Below, piece by piece: positions 17,796-26,196 of a DNA stretch of 64,000 bases. Location: contig DAHYHI010000087.1 in NCBI GenBank assembly GCA_027391075.1, positions 1-64,000 of the forward strand, in the 5' to 3' direction. This DNA is from JAJZAM01 sp027391075. Lineage in GTDB: Bacteria > Actinomycetota > Acidimicrobiia > Acidimicrobiales > Palsa-688. The stretch's first letter is position 1; the number at the start of each line of letters is the position of its first letter. The position numbers and the translations under genes were made by a program. The notes beneath the pieces were generated by a model that was given only the letters and a program-made list of their open reading frames with translations, searched no databases and was not told the DNA's origin.

Positions 17796-19570
17796 CACGA
17801 ACAGATTTGTGCCTCCACCCACACGACCGCCACCGAACAGCTCGCCGAGACGACGAACGTGGTTCGCTGGTCATGGCGCTCACGCTGCTCATGATCGCCT
17901 CGATCGTGCTCGCTTCCGTCGCCAACCAGGCCTTCTTCAGTCTCGGACAGGCGACCCAATCCAACCAGCGCGACGACGCCCTGCAAGGCGCCCTCGCCGG
18001 AGTCCAAGCGGCAGTGGCCGCTATCCGCTCGGCGACCACCGGCACCGGCTCTCACGTGGTCGGCGACGTCGCAGCCCTGCCTTGCGGGCCCATCGACGGG
18101 ACCGTGTCGTCTAGCGGCTCGGGCGGCAAGACGATCTCTTACAAGGCGACCATCTCCTACCAGCTTCAGACATCGGCCGGCACGATCCCGGCCGCTTCGT
18201 GCGTGACAGGATCCGGCCCCCTGCCGTCGTCGTCGACCGTTGCGTTCAGCGTTAAAGATGCGCTGATAACTTCCGTGGGAGGCGACAGTCTGTCGAGCTC
18301 CACAGGAATATCAAGGACGGAGAACTCCACCTACGACTTCTCGTCCCCGACGGACGCGAACATCCCCGGCGGGCTGATCTACACCTATCCTGACGCCACC
18401 GGCCAGACTTTCTGCGCCCAGGTAGGCCCGGCGTTCTCCAACGGCTACGAAGTGGTCATGTCGTCGACTTGCAACTCTTCGAACCCGAGCCCTTCCCTAG
18501 TGTTCTCCTACCAGCAGGACTACACCCTGCAGACCTTCGTCGGTGGCGTCGCCTACTGCATAGTCGACCCGGGCCAGAACGGATCCACAACCGTGACGAG
18601 TCCTTCGAGCACCACCGTCTACGTCGCCCCGTGCGTGTCGCCGGCCCCGCTGTCCCAGCAGTGGGGTGTCAACGACTCCGACTCCATCGAAGGCGTCAAC
18701 TCCTCGGGAGGGCCCAACGGCTGGTGCCTTGACAACTCGATATCGTCCAACAGCCCCGCCAATTACAACCCCAACGGGTCGATAACCTACGTGGGGTCTC
18801 TCTGCGGGCAAGGCGGCTTCGCTACCGACCAGACGTGGACCATGCAGGCGACCGTCGGTGCCGGCGGCTCCAACCCAGTCCCAGGGACGATCGGCCCCAC
18901 AGACCAGCTGATCAACTACGCCGAGTTCGGCCGCTGCATCGACGTCACCAACCAAGACGTCAACTTCGGGGCTCTAATCGACTACACCTGCAAGCAGTTT
19001 CCTGACACCTCCGCCTATCCGATCTGGAACCAGAGGTGGTGCACCGTACCGCTCAGCACCTACGGGGAGCCCGCCAACGCCGTACTTCTATACACCCCTC
19101 AGTACGCCAGCGCCGGTTGTCCCTCCAATCCCCTAGCCCCGCCGAGCGGTGTAACGCCCTACTGCCTCACGACCGCCACCGACCCTGCTACCGACCCTGC
19201 GGACAAGCCTTCGGGCGGGTACCCGATCGTGTACCCGTCGGCTGGTGCGACTGCAGTAACTGTCCAGAACTGCTCGACGTTGATCTCCAACCTTGCGAGC
19301 CAGGGGCAATCAGCTCTGACCGGCAACTCGTCGCAGATCTGGATCTCCAACGGCTCGACGGGTAGTTCGTCGGTCATCTACACCTACCAGGATTACCGCG
19401 GCTACTGCCTTCAAGCTAACGACGCCTACGGGCTCGTGTACCCAAGTGGTCTTTCAGGTGCCAGCTTCACGATGCTGCAGGTCGCCGCTTGCAACGGAAA
19501 CCTCACCCAGAAGTGGAACGCCCCGCCCAACTACGGGGCTTCCAACGTCGCTAACACCTACGAAAGCTGA
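17792..19570 (+). CDS. PilX-like surface protein with ricin-B-type QxW repeats
   Basis: A 592-residue protein starting with an ATG that overlaps the previous stop (ATGA). The N-terminus has a PilX-like pattern: a basic leader, then RGSLVMALTLLMIASIVLAS. The long Ser/Gly/Thr-rich exterior holds five Q-x-W motifs at Gln 289, 347, 414, 515 and 573 (QQW, QTW, QRW, QIW, QKW), the hallmark of ricin-type beta-trefoil lectins. Cysteine pairs and CLDN, CIDV and CLQA segments also fit that fold. It is probably a large minor pilin presenting a carbohydrate-binding head. Spacing between motifs is wider than in a canonical trefoil, so the fold call is tentative. Confidence 0.65.
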   Translation: MTRTDLCLHPHDRHRTARRDDERGSLVMALTLLMIASIVLASVANQAFFSLGQATQSNQRDDALQGALAGVQAAVAAIRSATTGTGSHVVGDVAALPCGPIDGTVSSSGSGGKTISYKATISYQLQTSAGTIPAASCVTGSGPLPSSSTVAFSVKDALITSVGGDSLSSSTGISRTENSTYDFSSPTDANIPGGLIYTYPDATGQTFCAQVGPAFSNGYEVVMSSTCNSSNPSPSLVFSYQQDYTLQTFVGGVAYCIVDPGQNGSTTVTSPSSTTVYVAPCVSPAPLSQQWGVNDSDSIEGVNSSGGPNGWCLDNSISSNSPANYNPNGSITYVGSLCGQGGFATDQTWTMQATVGAGGSNPVPGTIGPTDQLINYAEFGRCIDVTNQDVNFGALIDYTCKQFPDTSAYPIWNQRWCTVPLSTYGEPANAVLLYTPQYASAGCPSNPLAPPSGVTPYCLTTATDPATDPADKPSGGYPIVYPSAGATAVTVQNCSTLISNLASQGQSALTGNSSQIWISNGSTGSSSVIYTYQDYRGYCLQANDAYGLVYPSGLSGASFTMLQVAACNGNLTQKWNAPPNYGASNVANTYES

Positions 19571-19576
19571 GGCCGC

Positions 19577-21142
19577 CTACCCCGTTTGCCCATCGCCGGC
19601 GAGCACCGCGTCCCACGTCGCCTGCAGGCGCCTGGCGGCGAGCGCCTCGTCTACCCGCCCGACCGGCGTAGAGCGCGGGGCAAGGGCGGCCTCCCCTGGC
19701 GGCTCGGTGGCGATAGTCACGAGAGAGTCCGCCAACGCCGAGAGCGTTTCGAGACTTTCGGTCTCGGTGGGTTCTATCATCAACGCCTCGTCGACCACCA
19801 GCGGAAAGTACACCGTAGGGGCATGGAAGCCCTCCTCTAACATTCGCTTCGCCACGTCGAGAGCCCGAATACCCTTCGACTTTTTCAGGCTCGACGTGGA
19901 GGCTACGAACTCGTGCATCGCCGGCCGGTCAAAGGGGATGTCGTAGAAACCTCTCAGGCGCTGGCGGAGCCAGTTCGAGTTGAGCACCGCCGCCTGGGCG
20001 ACCGTTAGCAGGCCGTCCCCTCCGTTTAGGAGGATGTACGTCCACGCCCGCGCCAAGGCGAGAGCGTTGCCGTGCCAGGCGTGCACCCTGCCAACCGACC
20101 TCGCCGGGGTGTACCACTCGAAGCTGCCGTTATCAGATCGGCGTGGCAGCGGACCGGGCAGGAACGCCGCCAGGCGCTCCGACACCGCAACCGGGCCGGC
20201 GCCGGGACCGCCACCGCCGTGGGGCACAGCGAAAGTCTTGTGAAGGTTCATGTGCACGATGTCGAATCCCATGTCACCGGGGCGGGTGACCCCGAGTATC
20301 GCGTTCAGGTTCGCCCCGTCGTAGTAGAGCAAGCCGCCCACGTCGTGCACCGCCGCTGCTATCTCGGCGATGTCTTCCTCGAACAAACCGAGTGTGTTCG
20401 GGTTCGTCAACATGATGCCGGCCACGTCGGTATCGAGGCGTGATCTGAGCGCCGCCATGTCGACGAGACCGCGCTCGTCACTGGGCACGGTGACGGTCTC
20501 GTAGCCGCCGAGAGTGACCGAAGCCGGGTTGGTCCCGTGAGCCGAGTCGGGGATGATCACCTTGGTGCGTCTCTCGCCGTTGGACGCGTGCCATGCTCGC
20601 ATCAGCAGCAGCCCTGTGAGCTCTCCAGCCGCGCCCGCCGGCGGTTGCAGCGTGGCCGCCGCCATACCGGTCACCTCACAGAGAGCCTCCGTGAGGCCGC
20701 AAAGAAGTTCCAACCATCCCTGGCACAGGCCGGCCGGGGAGGCGGGGTGCACGCCTGTCAAGCCGGGCAGCGACGCCGTCTCGTCGCAGATCTTCGGGTT
20801 GTACTTCATGGTGCACGACCCGAGGGGATACGCCCCGAGGTCGACGGAGTATTGGCGGTGGGTGAGCCTGGTGACGTGCGCAACCAGGTCGCGTTCGGGT
20901 ACCTCCACCAGGTCCACCGGGCGGTCGCGCAACATCCCCGCCGGGACCAGCTCTGACGGCTCCCACTCGGGGATCCCGGTGGTACGGAACGACCAGGCCT
21001 TCCTGCCGGGGCTGGAGAACTCGAAGATCGTCGGCTCCGACTTTCTGCCCATTACAGGCGCGCTGGTGGCTTTGCCTGCGGGCGCCGGGGTCCGCACCGA
21101 CTTGGAGGGTGCCGTCTCGTCTAGGTCGTGGGGAGTGCTCAT
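19577..21142 (-). CDS. gcvPB: Glycine dehydrogenase (decarboxylating) subunit 2
   Basis: A 521-residue P-protein subunit. The PLP lysine lies in NLHKTFAVPHGGGGPG, and other family blocks include YPLGSCTMKYNPK and SAHGTNPASVTLGGYE. Together with subunit 1 it decarboxylates glycine and loads the aminomethyl group onto lipoyl-GcvH. The ATG at 21142 overlaps the upstream gcvPA stop by four bases; the open frame further upstream is antisense noise. The first 40 or so residues form a low-complexity extension rich in Pro, Ala and Lys. It converges with the pilin operon, with only six bases between stops. Confidence 0.93.
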   Translation of the reverse strand: MSTPHDLDETAPSKSVRTPAPAGKATSAPVMGRKSEPTIFEFSSPGRKAWSFRTTGIPEWEPSELVPAGMLRDRPVDLVEVPERDLVAHVTRLTHRQYSVDLGAYPLGSCTMKYNPKICDETASLPGLTGVHPASPAGLCQGWLELLCGLTEALCEVTGMAAATLQPPAGAAGELTGLLLMRAWHASNGERRTKVIIPDSAHGTNPASVTLGGYETVTVPSDERGLVDMAALRSRLDTDVAGIMLTNPNTLGLFEEDIAEIAAAVHDVGGLLYYDGANLNAILGVTRPGDMGFDIVHMNLHKTFAVPHGGGGPGAGPVAVSERLAAFLPGPLPRRSDNGSFEWYTPARSVGRVHAWHGNALALARAWTYILLNGGDGLLTVAQAAVLNSNWLRQRLRGFYDIPFDRPAMHEFVASTSSLKKSKGIRALDVAKRMLEEGFHAPTVYFPLVVDEALMIEPTETESLETLSALADSLVTIATEPPGEAALAPRSTPVGRVDEALAARRLQATWDAVLAGDGQTG

Positions 21143-22485
21143 CTTGTCACCTTTGCCATGCATTCCACGTAGCGGTCGATCTCTGGCCTGGTGCGCCTCT
21201 CGGTGACAGCCACCAAGAGCGCTTCCCCTCCCATGGTCGCTACTCCCCCGTCGACGCCGACCGCCACTCCGGCGAGGAACCCCTCCTCGGCCATGCGATC
21301 TATCACCGTCGATGCGTCGAGAGGCGTTCGCACTGCGAACTCCCGAAGGGTCGGCGCATCTGCGAACGGGGTGATGCCCGGCACCGCCAACAGCGACTCG
21401 CGTGCGTATCGCGCTCCCCGGGCGCAGCGCAACGCCAACTCGCCGAGCCCGCCGGTTCCAAGCCACGACAGTTGGATCATCGCAGCGACCGCTATGAGGG
21501 TCTGGTTGGTGCAGACGTTCGAAGTCGCCTTTTCCCTCCTTATGTCCTGCTCTCTGGCCCGCAGGGTCGTCACGTACGCGGAGCGGCCTTCCCCGTCCCG
21601 GGTACGCCCGACGAGCCGCCCCGGCAGGCGGCGGACCAGGTCGCTCCGACAGGCGAAGAGGCCGAGGTAGGGACCGCCGAAGGAGAGGGGCGTCCCGAAC
21701 GGCTGCCCTTCGGCCACTGCTATGTCGGCGCCCATCTCACCGGGAGTCCGAAGCAGCCCGGCTGACACAGGGTCGAAGGCCACGACGAGAGAAGCATCAT
21801 GAGCCTCGGCGAGAGCCTTAGCGGCTGGAACGTCCTCGAACGCCCCGAAGAAATTGGGGTTTGCCACGACGATCGCCGCGGGCTGACCGTCGGGGGCGCT
21901 GCCCCAGTCGGTCATCCCGCCCGCCACGGGAACTTCTACTATGTCGTGGCCTGAGCCGGCTGCGAAAGTGGATATAACCGAGCGCCAGTAGGGGTGCAGG
22001 GCGCCGCTCACCCACATCGTCTGGCGGCCCTTCGTCCCGCCGGCCATGTTGAGCGCTTCGACCGTCGCCGAGGCGCCGTCGTAGAGCGACGCGTTCGCTA
22101 CGTCTAGGCCTGACAGGCGAGCGACGAAAGTCTGGTATTCGAATAGGGCTTGAAGCACCCCTTGAGATACCTCCGGCTGGTATGGGGTGTACGCGGTGAC
22201 GAACTCCGAGCGGCTACCGAGGCGCCTCGTCACGGCAGGGATGTCGTGATCGTAGGCGCCCGCCCCCGCGAAGCAGACCAGGTCCGCGCCGGAGCGGTTC
22301 CTCCCCCCGAGACGGTCCAACTCGGCGGCTACGTCCGACTCCGAAAGCCCGGCTTGGAGTCCGAGGCCACCCGCCAGGCGCAGCGCCTGGGGTATAACGT
22401 CGAAGAGCTCCTCGACAGAGGCGAGTCCAATGTCGGCGAGCATCCGCGCTACGTCAGCGTCGCTGTGGGGAACAAAATGACCCAA
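21139..22485 (-). CDS. gcvPA: Glycine dehydrogenase (decarboxylating) subunit 1
   Basis: A 448-residue partner of gcvPB, with the N-terminal HSDADVARMLADIG and the blocks FAGAGAYDHDIPAV, TAYTPYQPEVSQG and NASLYDGASA typical of subunit 1. The split P-protein is found in many bacteria, whereas mycobacteria have a fused one. The start appears to be TTG at 22485, preceded by AAGGAAGG about ten bases upstream. It lies 31 bases after gcvT and overlaps gcvPB by four bases. Confidence 0.93.
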   Translation of the reverse strand: MGHFVPHSDADVARMLADIGLASVEELFDVIPQALRLAGGLGLQAGLSESDVAAELDRLGGRNRSGADLVCFAGAGAYDHDIPAVTRRLGSRSEFVTAYTPYQPEVSQGVLQALFEYQTFVARLSGLDVANASLYDGASATVEALNMAGGTKGRQTMWVSGALHPYWRSVISTFAAGSGHDIVEVPVAGGMTDWGSAPDGQPAAIVVANPNFFGAFEDVPAAKALAEAHDASLVVAFDPVSAGLLRTPGEMGADIAVAEGQPFGTPLSFGGPYLGLFACRSDLVRRLPGRLVGRTRDGEGRSAYVTTLRAREQDIRREKATSNVCTNQTLIAVAAMIQLSWLGTGGLGELALRCARGARYARESLLAVPGITPFADAPTLREFAVRTPLDASTVIDRMAEEGFLAGVAVGVDGGVATMGGEALLVAVTERRTRPEIDRYVECMAKVTR

Positions 22486-22516
22486 CTGGGTTACACCTTC
22501 CTTTTGGAGTTGCCTG

Positions 22517-23590
22517 TCAGAGCTTCTTGTCCACGAACGGCAAGGCGCACACGGTGGCTGGGATTCGCCGACCTCTAGAGTCGACCTCGACGGCTGCCCC
22601 GGGTTGGTTGGCTCCCTCCACCAGCGCGAGTCCGATGCCGCGCCCCAGGACCGGGGAGAAGTTGCCGCTGGTGACCTCCCCGACGCGGCTACCCCCGGCG
22701 AGCACCTCCGCTCCTGCGCGCGGCGGCTGGCGGCCGGCGGTCACGATCCCAGCCAGGTGCCTCCGCAATCCGCTCCGGCGTTCCCGCTCCAAAGCAGCCC
22801 GACCTGGGAAACCGTCCGGCTTATCCCAAGCCACCACCCATCCGAGTCCTGCCTGCAACGGGGTGATACCAGGGCCGAGCTCGTGACCGTGCAAGGGCAG
22901 GGCCGCTTCTAAGCGGAGGGTGTCGCGCGCTCCTAGCCCGGCCGGGGTGAAGCCAGCCTCGACGACAGCCTCCCAGAACTCTCGGGCACGACCGGATGGC
23001 ACAGCACATTCGACGCCGTCCTCGCCGGTGTAGCCCGTGCCTGCTGCCAGGCAAGCGGCGCCACGCCATTCGAAGGTCTCGACCCGGAAGCGTCCCACAG
23101 CGGCGGCCGCCGGGGCGACGCCGGTGAGCTTCACCCGGGCGGAGGGACCGGCGAGCGCTATCACGGCCCGCTCGGCGGTCACGTCGACGCCACCAACCGC
23201 GGCGCGTACCCTCGTAGTGTTGGAAGCGTTCGGCATGACGTCGAAGCGATCTTCGCTCACCCACCACACGATGATGTCGTCGAGGACGCTCCCGTCGGTG
23301 TCGTCAAGTAGGTGCGTGTACTGGGCCCGACCAGGAGCGATCTTACCAAGGTCGTTAGTGAACGCCGACTGGAGGGTCGACAAGGCCCCCGAGCCTTGAA
23401 CCCTGACAGTGCCAAGGTGGCTTACGTCGAAGGCGGCAGCATCACTGCGACACGACATGTGCTCGGCGATCGTCCCTTCGGGATAGCTGAGCGGCATCTC
23501 CCATCCCCCGAAAGGAACCATCTTCGCTCCGAGCGCCCGGTGGGCAGCGTCGAGAGGCGACAAGCGAAGGGCCTCGGCGCCGGGGGACAC
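22517..23590 (-). CDS. gcvT: Aminomethyltransferase, glycine cleavage T-protein
   Basis: A 357-residue protein with typical GcvT features: the N-terminal HRALGAKMVPFGGWEMPLSY, the block FDVSHLGTVRV, and GYTGEDGVECAVP, followed by a C-terminal barrel ending VEVDSRGRRIPATVCALPFVDK. It moves the methylene carbon from lipoyl-GcvH to tetrahydrofolate and releases ammonia. It starts with GTG three bases after the MerR gene stop, so the two are co-transcribed. No glycine riboswitch is seen ahead of it. Confidence 0.93.
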   Translation of the reverse strand: MSPGAEALRLSPLDAAHRALGAKMVPFGGWEMPLSYPEGTIAEHMSCRSDAAAFDVSHLGTVRVQGSGALSTLQSAFTNDLGKIAPGRAQYTHLLDDTDGSVLDDIIVWWVSEDRFDVMPNASNTTRVRAAVGGVDVTAERAVIALAGPSARVKLTGVAPAAAAVGRFRVETFEWRGAACLAAGTGYTGEDGVECAVPSGRAREFWEAVVEAGFTPAGLGARDTLRLEAALPLHGHELGPGITPLQAGLGWVVAWDKPDGFPGRAALERERRSGLRRHLAGIVTAGRQPPRAGAEVLAGGSRVGEVTSGNFSPVLGRGIGLALVEGANQPGAAVEVDSRGRRIPATVCALPFVDKKL

Positions 23591-23593
23591 CGT

Positions 23594-24094
23594 TCAGGAG
23601 GCCTCTGCGCGGGCGCCAGCTGGCTTGGGCGGCCCCTCGGGCGCAAGGTCAGTGATGGCGGCTTCGAGCTCGCTGACCACGCCTCTTAGCGGGACGATGT
23701 TCAGAACCGTCTGGCCCCCCTTGAGCAGGTCGATGATCTCCTCCCCGCTGCGGGCAAGGACCGAGGTCGCTCCGTCGATCACCAGGTTTGCGCTGCCTAG
23801 GTCGTCGCCTCCGCCGCGCAGACATTCGATCGCTTTGCGCGTCGACTGAAGGGACACTCCCGAGTCGAGCAGCCGCTTGACGACCTTGAGCTGCAGAAGG
23901 TCAGAGTACGAGTAGAGCCTTTGGGAGCCGCTGCCGCGGGCCCTGCTGACCGAAGGCTCGAGCAGGCCGGTGCGGGCCCAGTAGTCGAGCTGGCGGTAGG
24001 TGATCCCGACTATCGAGCAGACCTGGGGACCTCTATATCCAAACCGTGGCCCGCAGTTCTCGGGGTCGAACTGTGTCGGCCTCATCCGGTGCAC
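23594..24094 (-). CDS. MerR-family regulator (Rv1830-like)
   Basis: A 166-residue protein with one MerR winged helix (VCSIVGITYRQLDYWARTGL, then LYSYSDLLQLKVVKRLLDSG) and a short C-terminal part. It has no metal-binding cysteine cluster. In Mycobacterium the second MerR gene after DUF151 (Rv1830) holds the same position before the glycine dehydrogenase gene. It may link glycine cleavage or cell-cycle functions to growth; its signal is unknown. An internal ATG at 24085 is a possible start. Confidence 0.85.
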   Translation of the reverse strand: MHRMRPTQFDPENCGPRFGYRGPQVCSIVGITYRQLDYWARTGLLEPSVSRARGSGSQRLYSYSDLLQLKVVKRLLDSGVSLQSTRKAIECLRGGGDDLGSANLVIDGATSVLARSGEEIIDLLKGGQTVLNIVPLRGVVSELEAAITDLAPEGPPKPAGARAEAS

Positions 24095-24164
24095 CTCCGT
24101 GCAAAGTGTTGTCTCACAGCGCTTTTATACAGTGTGGCCGACAGCACCCGGGGTCGCAAATGGC

Positions 24165-24656
24165 TCACCCGAAGTCCTCTGGCCGGATCCCTTCGATGAA
24201 ACTCCTAAATTCCGAGACTAGCTCCGCTTCGCCTTCGGAATCGTCGTCCTCAGCGTCGAGCACTACCCCCTCCGCGTCGAGGAGGTCCTCCTCGGCAAAG
24301 ATAGGGCAGTTGACCCGGACGGCTATGGCCACCGCGTCGGAAGGACGGGCCGAAACCTGGCGGCGGCCCGAAGGCCCGGCCAGGTGCAGTTCCGCGAAGA
24401 AGGTCCTGTCACGTAGCGACGTGACCACCACGAAGTCCACGGTGGCTCCCAGAGCCTCGACGAGGTCGCGTATCAAGTCATGTGTCATCGGCCTCGGGGT
24501 GACCACGCGTTGCTGGGCGAAAGCGATGGCCTGCGCCTCGGCGGGGCCGATGTAGATAACCAACGACCGCTTAGCTCCCGACTTCTCTTGGAGCAGCAGC
24601 AGCGGGTTGTTGCTAGGGATCTCCACTCTGAGCGCTTCGAGCTTCATTTCCACCAT
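24165..24656 (-). CDS. DUF151 (bifunctional nuclease fold) protein
   Basis: A 163-residue member of the BFN/DUF151 family. Family blocks are LRVEIPSNNPLLLLQE, YIGPAEAQAIAFAQQ, RPMTHDLIRDLVEALGA, TFFAELHL and SARPSDAVAIAVR. A plant homologue has been reported to have nuclease activity; the bacterial function is not settled. The acidic C-terminal tail (DAEDDDSEGEAE) is variable. It lies in the conserved actinobacterial neighbourhood between the two MerR genes, equivalent to Rv1829. Confidence 0.88.
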   Translation of the reverse strand: MVEMKLEALRVEIPSNNPLLLLQEKSGAKRSLVIYIGPAEAQAIAFAQQRVVTPRPMTHDLIRDLVEALGATVDFVVVTSLRDRTFFAELHLAGPSGRRQVSARPSDAVAIAVRVNCPIFAEEDLLDAEGVVLDAEDDDSEGEAELVSEFRSFIEGIRPEDFG

Positions 24657-24684
24657 GGCCGCGAGGTTAGTTCTCCCCCGGCGC

Positions 24685-25692
24685 TCAGCGTATCGAGCTG
24701 ATCTCCCTTTCTACCAGAGCAGCCCGAAGTTGGGCCCCTGCGGCGGCTAGCTCGCTCAAGGTGTCCTCTGCGTCGGTCCGACCCCTCGGGTTGTGCTGAC
24801 GCAAAAGAGGGGTAACGAGCTGTGCGAACAGTTCGACCTCCTTGACAGCCGCGTTGCGCCAAACTCGCAAGTGTCGGGGTTCCACGCCGAAAGCGGCGAA
24901 CCTCGACGCCGCTTTGCAGATCTCGACGGCGCAGCGGTCGTAGTAGGGGGCTCCCCCGGCCTGGCCTAGCGGCCCTACCAACCCGAACTGGGTTAGGTCT
25001 GCCACCAGCCTGGTGCTGCACCCCGCCGCCGCCGCAAGCTCAGCCTCGGTGTAGGAGTCCTGGACGGTTTCTCCTGGCCGGAGTTCCCCGCCTCCGCCAC
25101 CACCAGTTTTGCCACCACCTGGTTCGCCGCCAAGAGCCCTGCTCGGATCAGCGGACGCCCGGGTCCCGCCAGCAGACTCTCGGTGCAGACCAGCGAAGAT
25201 CGCCGGGCGAGGTGACGAAGAGACGGACGTGTCGGGGGCTGCGGCGCCTGGTGGTCTATGCGTACCCGCGACACCTACAGGACCCGAGCCTTCAGGTGGG
25301 GACTCTGCCAGCGAGTTGTGAGCACTGTCAGCCGGCGACTTGGTAGCAGAGTCGACAATCACCTCGGGCACTTCAAGGGGATCCGAGAGACTTCCCAGAC
25401 CCTCAGAAGACCCGGCCAACGGCGCGTCGTCGATGAGCTCTGAGGACTCGAGGCGATCCTTGATCACCTTGAGCGGAAGGAAATGCTCCTTCTGCTGAAG
25501 CAAGATCCACCTCAAGCGCTCAACGTCGGCCTCGTAGAACTTGCGGTAGCCCGACGGCGTGCGCTCCGGGTCCACCAACCCCTGGCTTTCGAGAAAGCGG
25601 ATCTTGGAGATGGTGACGTCGGGGAACTCCCCGCGAAGCAACGAGAGCACCTCGCCTATGGACAGATGTGATCGGCTCGCCAATCGCGTCAA
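24685..25692 (-). CDS. ftsR: FtsR-like MerR-family regulator
   Basis: A 335-residue protein whose N-terminal MerR domain (HLSIGEVLSLLRGEFPDVTI, then FLESQGLVDPERTPSGYRKF) is nearly invariant in the actinobacterial FtsR family. A long Gly/Ser/Pro linker at about residues 95-210 joins it to a C-terminal domain (YTEAELAAAAGCSTRLVADL) that resembles a second helix-turn-helix. FtsR in Corynebacterium activates ftsZ. The stop is just upstream of DUF151 and the start overlaps the FHA gene by four bases. The position matches Rv1828. Confidence 0.85.
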   Translation of the reverse strand: MTRLASRSHLSIGEVLSLLRGEFPDVTISKIRFLESQGLVDPERTPSGYRKFYEADVERLRWILLQQKEHFLPLKVIKDRLESSELIDDAPLAGSSEGLGSLSDPLEVPEVIVDSATKSPADSAHNSLAESPPEGSGPVGVAGTHRPPGAAAPDTSVSSSPRPAIFAGLHRESAGGTRASADPSRALGGEPGGGKTGGGGGGELRPGETVQDSYTEAELAAAAGCSTRLVADLTQFGLVGPLGQAGGAPYYDRCAVEICKAASRFAAFGVEPRHLRVWRNAAVKEVELFAQLVTPLLRQHNPRGRTDAEDTLSELAAAGAQLRAALVEREISSIR

Positions 25693-26183
25693 TCCTCTAC
25701 CGACTCGTGGAGGAACACAAGGCGAAACTTCCCGATTTGAAGCTCGTCGCCCGAGTGAAGAGTCGCCTTGTCGATCCGTTCACGGTTCAGATAAGTCCCG
25801 TTTAGAGATCCCACGTCGGCGACTACGAAGACTCCGTCACGCTTGGTTATCTGAGCGTGAGACCTCGAGACGGTCACGTCGTCGAGGAAAATCCCGCTCT
25901 GCGGGTTCCTGCCGATAGACGTCACCCCGTCCTCCAGCCAATAGCGCGACCCAGCGTTCGGCCCACGTCGCACGACCAATATCCCAGCGCCGGGCGGCTC
26001 GTCGCCGATGTCGACACTGACCTCTTCGTCTGCGACCTCTCCGGCAGCCTCCACGGGCGCGAACGTCATCGTCGTGGACTCCTCGGAGTGACCGGGGCGC
26101 TCCAGGACGTGACCGCAAGACGAGCAGAAGTTCGACCCGTCAGGGTTGCGGTGCCCGCAGTGATTACAGAAGATCAACGTCAC
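25689..26183 (-). CDS. garA: FHA-domain protein with N-terminal zinc ribbon, GarA/OdhI-like
   Basis: A 164-residue protein. The N-terminus is a double CxxC zinc ribbon (FCNHCGHRNPDGSNFCSSCG). After a short acidic linker comes an FHA domain (residues about 70-155) with the phosphothreonine-binding residues in SIGRNPQSGIFL, VSRSHAQI and SLNGTYLN. Homologues GarA and OdhI inhibit 2-oxoglutarate dehydrogenase and control glutamate metabolism when unphosphorylated. The STTM in the linker is a possible phosphorylation site replacing the ETTS motif of GarA. The zinc ribbon is not in mycobacterial GarA. A 2-oxoacid:ferredoxin oxidoreductase is encoded elsewhere in the window. Confidence 0.82.
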   Translation of the reverse strand: MTLIFCNHCGHRNPDGSNFCSSCGHVLERPGHSEESTTMTFAPVEAAGEVADEEVSVDIGDEPPGAGILVVRRGPNAGSRYWLEDGVTSIGRNPQSGIFLDDVTVSRSHAQITKRDGVFVVADVGSLNGTYLNRERIDKATLHSGDELQIGKFRLVFLHESVED

Positions 26184-26196
26184 GACCCCGGACCGG

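Noticed and set aside
22486..23600. Glycine riboswitch ahead of gcvT
   Set aside because: gcvT starts three bases after the MerR gene stop and the 31 bases between gcvT and gcvPA are too short for one.
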